Shown one piece after another: positions 35,761 through 48,083 of a stretch of DNA of 64,000 bases. Below the pieces are notes generated by a model, which was given only the letters and a program-made list of their open reading frames with translations, was not told where the DNA came from and did not search any database. Within the stretch, counting starts at the first letter, position 1. Each line of letters begins with the position of its first letter. The DNA is from Nageia nagi (taxonomy: Eukaryota; Pinophyta): NCBI GenBank assembly GCA_050084985.1, contig JBITNC010000001.1, positions 85,560,001 through 85,624,000 on the forward strand. The letters run 5' to 3'. Position numbers and translations under genes: made by a program.

Positions 35761-38140
35761 CAATATATGAGTTATTATTTCTCTAATAGGAATGGATATA
35801 GGAAATAGTGAAAATGAGTGAGACAGATCCATAATGAAGGGAAGGAAAATTATAATGGAAGATACCATTATCAAGCATTACTAATAGCATACATGATTAT
35901 TTGCACATAATCAATGACATGACATACACTACTAGGAAGGCACCTAGTTTTGTGCCTATATTTGTGTAACACATCCAGTTCTTATCATCAATCAAAATCC
36001 CAAATTTCAAACCTAATTTATTATTATTTATTTTAGCACTTGATATTCTAGGAATGAACTAGGCAATCCCACATTAGTTTAATAATGCTGCTAGCTAGTT
36101 CAACACTCACATGGTAAGATTAGTCAAGAACCCAGGGCAACCAACCTTGATAAATATTTTTGGTGTTTAATCCTCAACACTCATCCTATTGAGAAGATGC
36201 CTCAAAAGTAACCTCACCATTACTATTCCATGTCTAATGTGCAATAGGATTTCTAGTCTCAGTATAGTGATTTTCAACTTAGGGCCCATACCATCCAAGA
36301 GATTACACTTCCATTAAGTTAGCATCACCACCTGATGATAACTCTCCAAATTATAGGAGCAAATAGTTTTTCCTAGGTAAAATTCTATATAAGTAGGTAG
36401 CATCACCTATGAAATAATCATCATACCCTTATTTGCTAATTCTAGGTGGTATGACTACTAGTTACCCTCACTTAGTAATAGTAGTTTTTCTTATTACTAT
36501 CTCCACTTGGCTCACTTGTCAAAGGATATGAGTCACTAGCCTAGCCATAACTATCAAATAGACTCCCATAAGTTAGGGATCCATGGATATTAAAAAATAT
36601 CCTCAAGTGGTTGTTTATTCTAATTTATTATTAAATATGTTGACAAAAAGAACCACTTATGGCCTAATAATCATAAACTAATATTTCCAAATAGTTTAGA
36701 GGGTGCAAGACACCATACACAAACAAGATATAGAGTTTAACACCATTCATATTTTCCCATAATTTGTATATTGAAATTATTGGTTATAGGCTTGCTTAGA
36801 AAGTCTCCTAATTATATGTCCTATATGCATTGTATCATGTATATGGGTCTACTTTTTCAAATTCTTTGTGCATACATAAAGTAGTAAGCTGTAAGGAATG
36901 TGTAGCCACTATTGCTATAGAAGTAATGTAATGCTAAATGGTCCTCATATAAAGAATATTCCTTTTGTTTTTCATTTATTGGGGTAGGATTACTTGGTGA
37001 AGATTCTCTATCATTTTCTTAGATTCAACCTAAAGTATCTTAGATGACCCCATTTAGTCCCATTGGGTCCTATTTGTTTCCAATTTGATCTCAAGAGGCC
37101 TTAAAATATTCCAAATGCTCCTAAATTATCTTTTAGAACCCTAATTCTAAATTAGGATTATTTTTTAATCAATCTACTTCTTTAAGAATTTTGTTAAAAT
37201 CATTTACTTCATCAATTTGTAATACCCATTAATCATTTTTATGAAAGAAATAGTAATTACTACTCCTAGTAATCCATACGATCGATTCTAATTATAGTAT
37301 TTGATAACCATAATTAAAAGAAAGACCATTAAATCACAATGCTAATATTTTTCCAAAAATCATATAAAATAAAAAGTAATCTACAATATTCATTAATGAA
37401 TACATAATATAACACATCTATGAAATGTATGAGTCACATTTACTTCCATATGCTTCAAAGCTTCCATAATTTATTACAAGTAGAAATCATGCATTATTCA
37501 AAGGAAATTCAAATATAATACAACTTATTTAATCACTAATGGTATTTTTTTGACAAATCATTATATTTCATATCAATGAGTTTGTAATTCAAATTTTTTC
37601 ATATCATATGGTTTTGACCATTGTATTAACCATCGAACATCTCCAACAATCTTCATGCAACAAGCATCAAACATCCCCTTGGAGGTTGGTAGGTGGATCG
37701 AGTACTAGGAGGGATGAGGATTAGCACAACCTTTTTAAAACTTTACCATTATGCAAATGAATTTAACTATAAACCTCAAAAGAAATTATTTCCTTTCTTT
37801 GGTCAATGTACATTAATCCATTATTTATTTACCCTATAATTAATCTGTCTTAAATAATTAAATCATTCACAGTAAGGTTTTGAATACCTTAATAGTTAAG
37901 TTACATAATTGGTACCATATGAATTATTTTACTAAATATTATACCAATATCATAATTTCAAAACCATATTTTATTTAATACAATATTATAAAGAGTTCTT
38001 GAATTACTTATTAAAAATATTAAACATAACTTATCACCTCATTAGATACTAATTAGTTATTTGATAAAGTTAGATAATAGTAAGCAAACATATTTTTATT
38101 AATTCATCTTTCCCTACTTTGATATGAATTTGGAAATATT
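35761..38140. other. AT-rich intergenic DNA
   Basis: 2.4 kb without a recognisable gene, LTR or repeat. The left 400 bp may be further decayed sequence of element F. Confidence 0.45.
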
Positions 38141-38781
38141 TCTTTACTAATATGATAAATATCATATTAAGACTTTAATAAAATTCATGTCAAAATAAAT
38201 TCATTAAACTCTAGCTAAAGACATAAGGAGAAATATTTGACTAGTCTCCTTAAAATATCATAATACAATTTGTACATGAAATTTTCTACCCCTACATCTA
38301 AATAAAGGGGGAATAACAAACGAAAATCCCACTCCTTTACTTTTTAAATAAAAAAACATGTTACCAACCTTTAAATAAAATAACCACTATGTCTCTTCAA
38401 ATAGTACAACACTTCTAACAACAATTAATTTTATGAAACTTTATCAAACATTACGATAAACATCATATTAAGAAGCTAATAAAATTCATGTCAAAATAAA
38501 TTTGTTAAAATACTAAAGGTATAAGGAGAAATATGTGACTAATTTTCTTAAAATATCATAAAATACATAATACAATTTGTATGTAAAATTTTTCACCCCT
38601 ACATCTAAATAAAGGAAATATAACAAAAGAAAATCTCACTCCTTTACTTTTTAAAGAAAAAAAATAATACCAACCTTTAAATAAAATAACCACTATGCCT
38701 CTTCAAATGGTTCAACACTTATAACAACAATTAATTCTATAAATATTTACTAAATATTATGATAAATATCATATTCAATAT
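38141..38781 (+). repeat. Tandem duplication, about 301-305 bp, 2.1 copies
   Basis: Landmarks recur about 301-305 bp apart: CATATTAAG (38163, 38464) and the start of a third at 38770; TAATAAAATTCATGTCAAAA; ACCCCTACATCTAAATAAAG; CCAACCTTTAAATAAAATAA; CTCTTCAAATRGTWCAACAC. Non-coding. Confidence 0.88.
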
Positions 38782-39594
38782 TTCAAAATAGGACTACCTT
38801 AATTAGGTAAAAAAATGTAAAAGAATGCACCTTGACTTGAAAAGAGAAGAGAGACTTCTTTTCTTGACATAAGTCTGCACCAAAATTAAGAATAACAAGA
38901 ATGAAATAATAAAAGATATATATATAGGTGTTTTTCTTAAGGTTCAACACCTTTATTTATATCCAAGGAGGTCCAAGTGTGTCCAAATGTATGTCTCCTC
39001 ACACCTTTAATAATTTTTAGGGTAGGTTTGCTTAAAGTTGTTGATGAATGAACTGGTATTAAATATCTTGGAACCTTTTTTATTAACTAAAAAATTAGTG
39101 CCAACTATTATCCACACCTAACACAAGAAAACAAATCTAAGTATGGTCATTACTCCATTATTTTTTTACCTATTAAATATCTTATAACACCATAAGGAGA
39201 CCTTAGTCTTTTTCTAATAGTGTTTTTACTATTATCCCTATGTGGTAATAATATGGGCACTCATATCAACTTTTACCTTATAAAATTTATTTTTATAAGT
39301 TTTCAAATTTAAAGAAGGTATATTACTTTTTCCCTCCATTTAAAATTCAAGTTTCAAAAATACAAAGTAAGGGAAACACACCTTTACCTGCAAATTAATC
39401 CACACATTTTTGTAAACACAATTTCACCAAGAAATTGAGTCATAGAAATTATTCTACATGCAACTACATGATTTTCCATGGTCATAGGTTGTGTTAGCAA
39501 TTCAATTCCAATCATTTTCTCCTCTTACTCTTCCATTCCTATCACTAATTCACCTTTGGTCCTTAGGATCTTTGTATCACTTTTCCATCTCAAG
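38782..39594. other. AT-rich spacer left of element B
   Basis: No gene seen. Confidence 0.5.
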
Positions 39595-39599
39595 GTGAC

Positions 39600-40372
39600 T
39601 GTTATCACATAAAATTAATTTATGCATTTAAATTAATACATTAAGAAATATGTGCCCCCACTTATACATATCTAGTTCAAGAATCTTAATGTTATCTTGG
39701 ATATGGTCAATATATATCATTGACTTACTATATTATTGTTTATGTAGGTACATGCTAACCTAAGGAGTAGGTCATATTATTATCTACATAAATAGGGATC
39801 TAATAGTAATTCCACATCAAGGAGATACATGATTCCATATCTAGTCTTGATGATGGTAATATTTTAGGTGTCTCTTGACATGACCATTCAAGGTTGGGTT
39901 TGTGTACTTACTTATGTGAGCACCCTGATGATTGTTAGTTTATTCGAGTATCAAATTGTGATCATTGAGAGTCCATGTGGAGGCATAGGGTTAATTCAGA
40001 ATGGAATATAGTCTAATGAAGATCACCGATGCTTCTCTATAGATGAAATAGACCATAAATACTCCTTTTAAGCATGAAATAGATTGCCCATGACCCTCTC
40101 TTTAGATCACCTTGCTCTATGAATTTGGTTGCAAACTCCATTAGTTTTGAGACTTTGTCACTATCTTTCATTCATCAATATTAGGTACATTCCATGAGGT
40201 AAGTATACAAACTCAGTCTTATTTGGTGATGTCATTTTGATCCTAATTATTCATTATCTTCTATATCAGCTTTTATTATTATAAATTGTTATTTGTTAGC
40301 TCAAAATTACAAATATTCTTCAAGATTGTAGGTATTCATTTATTTGCATTCTCAAATTTTTATTCATAAACA
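39600..40372 (+). repeat. 5' LTR of element B
   Basis: TGTTATCACATAAAATTAAT... to ...TTCATAAACA. Collinear with 45348-46124. Confidence 0.93.
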
Positions 40373-40388
40373 TTTTGGTGAACACAAC
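40373..40388 (+). promoter_or_regulatory. Primer-binding-site region of element B
   Basis: TTTTGGTGAACACAAC follows the LTR. It is not the Met type; the priming tRNA is undetermined. A similar TTTTAGTGAACC follows the probable LTR of element F. Confidence 0.5.
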
Positions 40389-40465
40389 ATGAAACATATG
40401 TAGTTGTACTAAAACCTTAGGGTTTTAGTTAGGACTAATAAGCAATTTGGTGAGTTGTTTTAGAT

Positions 40466-41810
40466 ATGGATCAGCTAAGATTATTCCTACTAAGTCTTTC
40501 TAGAAGAGATATTGATGAGCTCTTAGAAGATATTCAACATGATGTACTAGAAGCATCTAATGAGAGAGCTAACCATAGTGATGGAAGTAACAATGATCAT
40601 ACTTAGGCTACTATTAAGGGTATACAAAGATAGATTGATCAACTAGAAAGAGGATTATCTTATCAAGATGATTCAATTGAGTTTGATAGCCCTCTATGTG
40701 ATGAGATCTATTTATGTATGCAACCACTAGATTATAAAAATCTCAAGTTCTATAAGTTCAATGGGGAGGGAGATCCTAGAAGACATTTGTAAGGGTTTAA
40801 AGATGAGTGTGAGCTCAAAATCAATGTGGATTCAATATTACAAGTGAAGTTCTTTCCTTATAGTTTGGAAGGAGAGGCTCATGATGGTTCTATTCTCTAC
40901 CCAAAAGGTCAGTTACATCATTTTAAGAATCAAGCAAATTATTTTTGGAATAGTATAAGCATAACATCAAGCATGAAGTCATGGTTTTATATCTATGTGC
41001 TATGAGGCAAGACAATAATGAAATCTTAAAAAGTTTATCATGTGATTCAAAAATATATGGAAACAAATCAAAACTAAGCTCATGAAAAAGGAGTTAAATA
41101 ATATCTTCAAGGAGGCTATTATATTATCCTTACAATCTTATGTTATTGATTATGCACATCTAGCATTTTCTGATTTGACATATAAGTTATTGGAAAAAAA
41201 AAAATTCCTTGTGAAATATCAAGATGATGACAAGCCTAGGGCCATGGATAAGTAGCCACAATCACTAGAGAAAAATAAATCCATTCATGTAGCAAAAAAA
41301 ATGGATGAAAAGAAAGAAAAGAAATTCATAAAGTTTACTATACCTCCTAGGTTTATCTTGAAAGATATAATGGTAAAGGGAATATTATAGCCTTTTCTTA
41401 AGTGAGAGGAAGATGAGTTAGGAGAGAGGCCAACATGGTACAAGGAAGATAGATACTATGAATATAATCAAACCAAGGGGCATGAAACTAATGGGTGTGA
41501 AGGCCTAAAAAACAAAATTCAAAGATTCATAGAATATGGATTCTGTGTGTGTCCCACCAAAGTTAAATATATAGGGGAGGAGCAACATATCAGTGTAATT
41601 TTTCATAAAAAAGTGTATGCAACGCTTACAAGAAGATCAAGAGTAGCAATGGATCTTTCCACATGTGAAAAGGAGCTACCTAAAGACCTAAGAATTTTTA
41701 ACCTCATTGAGCAACTCAAGAATACACAAGCCAAGGTTTGTTTGTTTGAATTGCTTCAAATTTTAGAAACTCATAGAGAAATAATGAATCAAATTTTCAA
41801 GAATAGTTAG
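40466..41810 (+). pseudogene. gag of element B
   Basis: ATG at 40466 (MDQLRLFLLSLSRRDIDELL). The gag core follows (LKFYKFNGEGDPRRHL, FKDECELKINVDSILQVKFF), then basic linker sequence. A decayed zinc knuckle YYEYNQTKGHETNGCEGLKN (41455-41515) has lost its first Cys (Tyr) and one His (Asn). An open stretch at 41547-41810 (CPTKVKYIGEEQHISVIFHK, LRIFNLIEQLKNTQAKVCLF) links gag to protease. Several stops. Confidence 0.82.
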
Positions 41811-41840
41811 GTAGATTAGAACATCTCAATCATTACTTTT

Positions 41841-42415
41841 ATGGAAAAGGCAAAAATATGGAGTAAAGGAGATGTTATCACTTTTCATCCTAGTGAAAGG
41901 CCTAGCAAGGATGTAACTTGGTTACATCCATCATTATTTATTGAAGTGAATGCCTTTGGGAATATAATTAAGAGATCATTGATAGATGGTGGGGTAGCTT
42001 TGAATATTACCAACACTCACTTTCACAGTTTGATCTGAATTTATTACCTTCAAGAGAGAAGACTACCATGAGAGTTAAGGGGTTTGATGGTGTTCTAAAG
42101 AAATTTGTAGGTTTTATCACACTTCTAATCAAAGTAGGAAATAAGGTACTTCAAACCCTTTTCTATATTATAGATGGAAAACCTTCTTTTAATTTCATTC
42201 TCGGAAGACCTTAGATAGATGAAATGAAAGGAGTAGCATCCACTTTGCATAGATGTTTCAAGTTTTGTTTTGAAAGAAATATTTACAAGGTAGAAGTAGA
42301 TGAGAAAATAGCCAACCAATGCAATTATGTTCTCCTTGAGAGATTTGTTCCATATGATGCAAAAGATGAGGCTATCCAAGCTAAGAATGATTAGATCTAT
42401 AGAAAAGCACTATAA
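41841..42415 (+). pseudogene. Protease region of element B
   Basis: Contains WLHPSLFIEVNAFGNIIKRS and the active-site-like LIDGGVALNI (about 41980-42010; relatives have a D-x-G triad here). After a frameshift come GFITLLIKVGNKVLQTLFYI and FNFILGRP followed by TAG in place of Trp, then IDEMKGVASTLHRCFKFCF. This domain would process the polyprotein. Confidence 0.78.
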
Positions 42416-42739
42416 AGAATTAACATCAAGGATATTAGGTTTGGTTCATACACCATCATAGATGTCAATAACATCAGTCTAGAGAGAGACTTGGATAGAT
42501 GGTAGGAGGCTCAAAAAAAGGACTACCTACACTCCTTCAGGCTCTATGAAGATTATTGGTAGTCCTCTTTAGAGGAAATCATGAAGAAAAAAAAAATTTG
42601 CATCATTCTGTATCATTGAGATGGTCATGATGGTCAAGTTAGTTTTTCATTATTATTATAAGAAGATGAATGGGTAAGAGATGATCAAAATTACTTTGTT
42701 ATTAAATATGGAACAGATGATGAAGATGCAATACATGCT

Positions 42740-43735
42740 ATAGACTTGTTTGAGAATAATGATGCTTTCATAGAATCTATGGGTGTTAGAACTAAAGGGC
42801 ATGAAAAGAGGACTCATAAACATTATCTAGATGTACATGCTTACTTTGATGAATCTATGGAAGATAAAATCAAAGGGTTGGGAGAGTTGTCACTTCCCAC
42901 ACCATCAAAATTAAAGATGACTTGGTTGAATGAAGAGATAGAGGAGGTTAACATTGGTTCTCAAGAGACACTATGACTCTTAAAAATGGGTAAGCTCCTC
43001 GAAGAACCTTTGCAAAATGAGTTGATTCAATCTTTTCATGATTATTTCAAATTATTTGTATGGTCATATAAAGATATGTATAGATTAGATGAAAATTTTG
43101 TGGTACATAACTTGGTTGTCGAGAAAGGAGTAGTTTCTATAAGCAAATACCAAGAAAGATACCTTTTTAGGTTTCTTTACTAGTCAAGAAGGAAATTGAG
43201 AAATTATTGGAGGTTGGATTCATTAGGTCCATTGATTATTTAGAATGGATTGCCAATGTAGTCCTAGTGAAAAAGCCTACAATTGAAATTAGAGTATGTA
43301 CTGATTTCAAAAATCTCAATAAAGCATGTCTAAAAGATGATTTCCCATTACCTAACATAGATATGATCATTGAAAGGTTGGCAAGTTATAGGATGTTATC
43401 ATTTATAGATGGATTTTTAGGATATAATCAAATCAAAATTAATAAAAATGATCAGAATAAAATAGCCTTTAGTTTTTCTACAAGGTAATGCCATTTGGTC
43501 TTAAGAATGTAAGGGCCACATATCAAAGAGCAATGATAGCCATGTTTCATGACTTCATTCATAAAATAGTAGAAGTATATGTAGATGATATCTTGATAAA
43601 ATCAAAGAATAAAGAAGACCATGTCAAGAACATAAAAATAGCATTTGAAAGGATGAAGCAATACAAGTTAAGAATCAAACCTTAAAAATATGTATTTGGG
43701 GTATCATCAGGAAAACTCTTGGGGCACATTGTCTC
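42740..43735 (+). pseudogene. Reverse transcriptase of element B
   Basis: The leader region at 42746-43183 (FHDYFKLFVWSYKDMYRLDE, VVHNLVVEKG) precedes RT blocks EVGFIRSIDYLEWIANVVLV, RVCTDFKNLNKACLKDDFPL, SFIDGFLGYNQIKINKND, then MPFGLKNVRATYQRAMIAMF and VEVYVDDILIKSKN (YVDD catalytic box, about 43575-43590). A small deletion with a frameshift at about 43485 removes the residues normally between AFST and MPFGL. The end at KLLGHIVSRR is where the large deletion begins. Confidence 0.9.
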
Positions 43736-44490
43736 TAGGAGATGGGTTGAGGCAATTCCTTTGAAAATAGCTATACAAAAACATGTTATAAATTTCATCA
43801 AGGAATATATCATTTGCAAATTTTGCATACATCAAAGGTTGATCATAGATAATGATACAAATTTTATAGGAAAAGATATCAAATAATTTTGTAAAAAGAT
43901 GAAGGTTGAATAGAGATTCTCTTTAGTCTACTATCCCTAAGGAAATGGACAAGTTGAAGTAACAAACAAAACAATCAAGAAGATATTGGTAAAAAACATT
44001 AAAAGTAATGGCATGATCAATTACCATATGTTCTATGGGCATATAGAAAAAGTGAAGGAATATCAATAGGTGCTACTCCATACTCTCTTGTGTATGGTGA
44101 TGAAGCAATTATTCATCTTAAAATTGAGATCCTTTCTTTGAGAATTGCACTCAAAGATATCATGAAGGAACCACAACAATGGGAAGCAATGTTAAATCAG
44201 CTAAAGGCATTATATGAGAAAGAAATTGATGCACTAGAGCATCTCATAACATATCAATAAAGAATAAAGAGGGACTATGGAAAATTTGAGGTTGGGGATA
44301 TGATTCTCCAAGAGAATGTTTCTAACACTACAGTAAAGGATAAACTTAAAGAAAAGTTTGAGCTAAATTGGGTTGGCCCGTACATTATCATAGAGGGTTT
44401 TAGTAGAGGTGGATATATATTGTCTACATTGGATGGAGAGGTTCTCAAAAATCCCATCAATGCTTGGCACCTAAAGAAGTATCACATTTA
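43736..44490 (+). pseudogene. Integrase C-terminal half of element B
   Basis: Begins mid-core with WVEAIPLKIA, then NFIKEYIICKFCIHQRLIID, NDTNFIGKDIK and, after stops, FSLVYYP.GNGQVEVTNKTI (second Asp and catalytic Glu regions visible). It continues through GATPYS-like sequence to a last open part at 44300-44491: FEVGDMILQENVS, FELNWVGPYIIIEGFSRGGY and a terminal INAWHLKKYH. The zinc-binding domain and first catalytic Asp are missing. No chromodomain follows, as expected for the Tat side of gypsy. Confidence 0.9.
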
Positions 44491-44692
44491 GGTGATTTGT
44501 GGGCCACCCTATGTATCTATTTTTGTAAAAATGATACTATAAGAATAAGCATATGAATAGATGATACATATTAAAAATAGAAGGTCATTTAAATGTCAAA
44601 ATAGGAGCACTAACACTCCATGTTTAGTAGGAAAGGAACACCCATGATCCTATTTCATAGTTAGAAATAGCAAAAATAAAAATCATTAAATA

Positions 44693-44938
44693 CCCCTTGG
44701 TGTAGAGTTTTAGCTCCCAGATCATAAATTTGCATGCCTCTTGGCATGGAGTCTCAGCTCCCATATCATAATCCTATTTTCATGCCCCTTGGTAGAGTCT
44801 CAACTCCACCCCTCATTATAATATACCTCTTTGTGCAAAGTTTCAACTCTCATACTCATTGCAATATGCCTCTTGGTAGAGTTTTAGCTCCCAATTTTAT
44901 CATTTTTCCTCTTGACAAGAAGCATAGCTTCCATAAGA
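44693..44938 (+). repeat. Tandem repeat in the 3' region of element B, about 6 copies of 39-48 bp
   Basis: Units start at 44693, 44737, 44785, 44826, 44869 and 44908, each opening CCYCTTGG and followed by a block like TAGAGTYTYARCTCCCA. Units are diverged and vary in length. The array sits between the integrase stop and the polypurine tract. Confidence 0.85.
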
Positions 44939-45333
44939 TGAATGGATAAAACCATTAGTGACATGAGATGGTTGTACTCCACATATCAAAATATATCAAA
45001 AATATGGGTAATTATCTTCAATGACCTCTTAGTAGATGGCTATGGACCCTAGAATTCTTTCTTTTGCAGGTCATCATTAGAGCTCATGGAACACATAAAC
45101 ATCAACTAGGGGCAATATGGTGGATTTTGTATGAAGGGGTTTTCTTAAACTCATACCTTTTTTCAATATGTTGCTCATCTTTCTTATATCTCTATCATAG
45201 TTCGGTATCAAAATAGACTAATTGATTTTGGTATTATGCTTGTTAATACTTATCAATATTTGATTGCTATGACATCTTACTTGTACTTTAAATGAAAAAT
45301 CTTAATGCACCTAGTGATTTTCAATTTCTCATC

Positions 45334-45347
45334 CAAAATGGGGCATA
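45334..45347 (+). promoter_or_regulatory. Polypurine tract of element B
   Basis: CCAAAATGGGGCATA, ending one base before the 3' LTR TGTTATCAC. Confidence 0.75.
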
Positions 45348-46124
45348 TGTTATCACATAAAATTAATTTATGCATTTAAAATTAATACATTTGGAAATAT
45401 GTGCCTACACTTATACACACCTAGTTTAAGAATATTAACGTTATGTTGGATATGGTCAATATATATCATCGAATTACTATATTTCTTATTTATGTAGGTA
45501 CATGTAAACCTAAGGAGTAGGTCATATTATTATATATATAAATAAGGATCTAATAGTAAGTCCACATCAATGAGATAAATGATCCCATATCTAGTATTGA
45601 TTATGATAATCTTTTAGGTGTCTCTTGACATCACCATTCAAGGTTGGGTTTGTGTACTTCCTTATGCAAGCATCCTAAAAATTGTTAGCTTATTTGAGTA
45701 TCAAACTATAATCATCAAGAGTCCATGTGGAGGAATAGAGTTAGTTCAAAATGGAATACAATCTAACAAAAACTACTGATGTTCCTCTATAAATGAAATA
45801 GATCATTGATGCTCCTTTTGAGCATGAAATAGACTACTTGTAGCCCTCTCTTTTTGATCACCTTGCTTCATAACTTTGGGTGCAAACTCCATTAGTTTTT
45901 GAGGCTTCATCACTATATTTTTTTCCTCAATATTAGGTACATTCCATGAGGTAATTATACAAACTCAATCTTATTTAGTGATGTCATTTCAATTACAATT
46001 ATGCATTATCTTCTATATAAACTTTTCTTGTTATAAATTACTATCTATTAGCTCAAAATTACAAATATCCTTCATGACTATAGGTATTCATTTATTTGCA
46101 TTCTCAAATTTTTATTTATAAATA
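45348..46124 (+). repeat. 3' LTR of element B
   Basis: Collinear with the 5' LTR; its last bases read TATAAATA for CATAAACA. Confidence 0.93.
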
Positions 46125-46129
46125 GTGAC

Positions 46130-46859
46130 CTATGCCAAAACATCTCAAAGCCAACATCAAATTATCATAAATGATACATATGAAATTATCAAACTTGTCA
46201 TTATGATAACATTATAAAATCATAATCCATTCATATCCTTGATGATACTCAAGGTCAAATAGTGTCTTGAGGTTGGTCGTGACAATTTGCAAACTATGTA
46301 TGGGTTGCAAAACCTTCCCAAGTATGCAAAGTCATTACTTAAGGTGTGAAAATTTCAAAAGGTAGTGTATAATAGATAGGTAGTGTATAATGAGTTTTTG
46401 GATTTGTCAACATAGAAAAATTAGGCCTTGTTCATTATTGCTTACATATGGTACCTAAGGATTCTATTTTCCTTTCATTTTGCAAAGTGGCTTTAGGGTG
46501 TGAAAATTGAAGATAGTTATAAAATTGCTTAATTTGTTTTCACTTTACTTATCATGTATATGTATGTGTTCTTTAAAATCCATTTTTTTAATGCTTAGCA
46601 ACTAAAAATATGCAATGAGCTATGTGATTTTATTAATTAAGCTTAGAAAATTATATTTTTCAAAATTATATTATTACATGTGAAACAAACCATATATTAA
46701 ACATAAAGAAAATTAAAAAATTAAATATTCATTCACATTTAACATAATATTGAGAATCAGAAAGAATCATATATTTATAAGGGTGGGCCCATCTCAATAT
46801 ACAAAACTAGTATTGCACACTACCACTGACTTGGTTAGGCCTAGATGTCCTCCTAAACC
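46130..46859. other. AT-rich spacer between elements B and D
   Basis: No gene recognised. With D removed, this segment joins the DNA at 59231. Confidence 0.4.
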
Positions 46860-46864
46860 TGTTA

Positions 46865-48070
46865 TGTGATGTCCTTTTTATAACATACAAAATATTTATA
46901 ATTTCCAAAAGGCATATCTTAGTAATATTTTAATTAGTAGGGTGTTATGTTTAACTTAAGATAGGAGTTTAATTAGTCAATGGATCCCACTATGAGTCCC
47001 TAGTGGGATATCTTTTTTCTAAGTGTAGAATAGGTTAGATTAAGTGTACTTGGAGATCCCAAACTTCATTGTGGGAATACCAAGATCTTAATATACCTAA
47101 ATGGTCTATATAAGAGATTTCAAGCTTACACTAGCCTTAGGGAGTCCTCTAGATCCTATGTTGGCCTATTATTGACACCTAGGTTCCCACACATGATACC
47201 TAGACCCACATAGGTATGTATGGTACCCCTTGACCCTGCGCTAGCATTTATGGAACCCAAGACCCCACATTAGCATACTTAATTTCTAAGTACTCATGTT
47301 GGGCATGCTAGACCCTATGAAGGCTAACATTAAGGTCTAAAGCCTGGTGGTGACTTTGAGGTGAGATCTAAGACTAGGAAAGGAGTATGAAGAGGCATGG
47401 AGCCTCATTTGCTAGATAGACTTGATTATTACACTTTTACTACTACATCATCTAGTGGACATAACCTTGGTGTAGTTGTAGGCATTTTCCTTAGGTGGAG
47501 AACCTAAGAGGGTTATCTAAATCAAGGATCTTAGCAACCTATGATATTGGTACAACATCTTTTTCTATTTGGTGGTATTCCAAGGTGGAGTCTCTACCAT
47601 TTGCATGATTATCCAAATCTAAGAAGGCCTCCTTAGGTGCAGGGGAATTAGGTTGTGAAGAGGAACTAATGTCCCACATCCATACAACATTGTAAGAAAG
47701 TCTATTCAGCCCTAATTAGCTCCTAGAAGGTTGACATAGATCATATTAGGCTTGGTTTGGTATTATTACATGTTATTTATCATAATATAAGATATGGGCA
47801 TTTGGAATTTAGCATTTATATTGTACTTAGTCATATTTTGGTATTATTTGGTATTATTATACATGTGTGAGCTATAAATTTATATTATTAGCTTGTTGAG
47901 ATTGGATCTTATTGATATTGGCCATTCATTAGCATTATTTTATGTATTTGTGCTTGAGAGATCCAACATTGGCATACCAAGGTTGTTGAATTGTAAACTG
48001 GATACCCTAGTTTTATAATTTGTAATTGAATTTGCTAATATTTTCTTGAGATCTTGTTTGGATTCTTATA
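46865..48070 (+). repeat. 5' LTR of element D
   Basis: TGTGATGTCC... to ...GATTCTTATA. TATA box TATATAAG at 47107-47114. Collinear over its full length with 58018-59225. Confidence 0.9.
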
Positions 48071-48071
48071 G

Positions 48072-48083
48072 TGGTATCAAAGC
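48072..48083 (+). promoter_or_regulatory. Primer-binding site of element D
   Basis: TGGTATCAAAGC, initiator-Met type. Confidence 0.85.

Larger units (their letters stand above)
39600..46124 (+). mobile_element. Element B: Tat-like Ty3/gypsy retrotransposon, internally deleted
   Basis: 6.5 kb with LTRs 39600-40372 and 45348-46124 and an exact TSD gtgac (39595-39599, 46125-46129). Order: gag, protease, RT, half an integrase, a tandem-repeat 3' region, polypurine tract, LTR. The RT and integrase match the Tat/Ogre side of gypsy (no chromodomain, NKACLKDDFPLPNIDM). RNase H and the N-terminal half of integrase are missing. Stops and frameshifts throughout. Confidence 0.93.

Noticed and set aside
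42125-42379. Minus-strand 84-codon open frame
   Set aside because: Shadow of the plus-strand protease region of element B.
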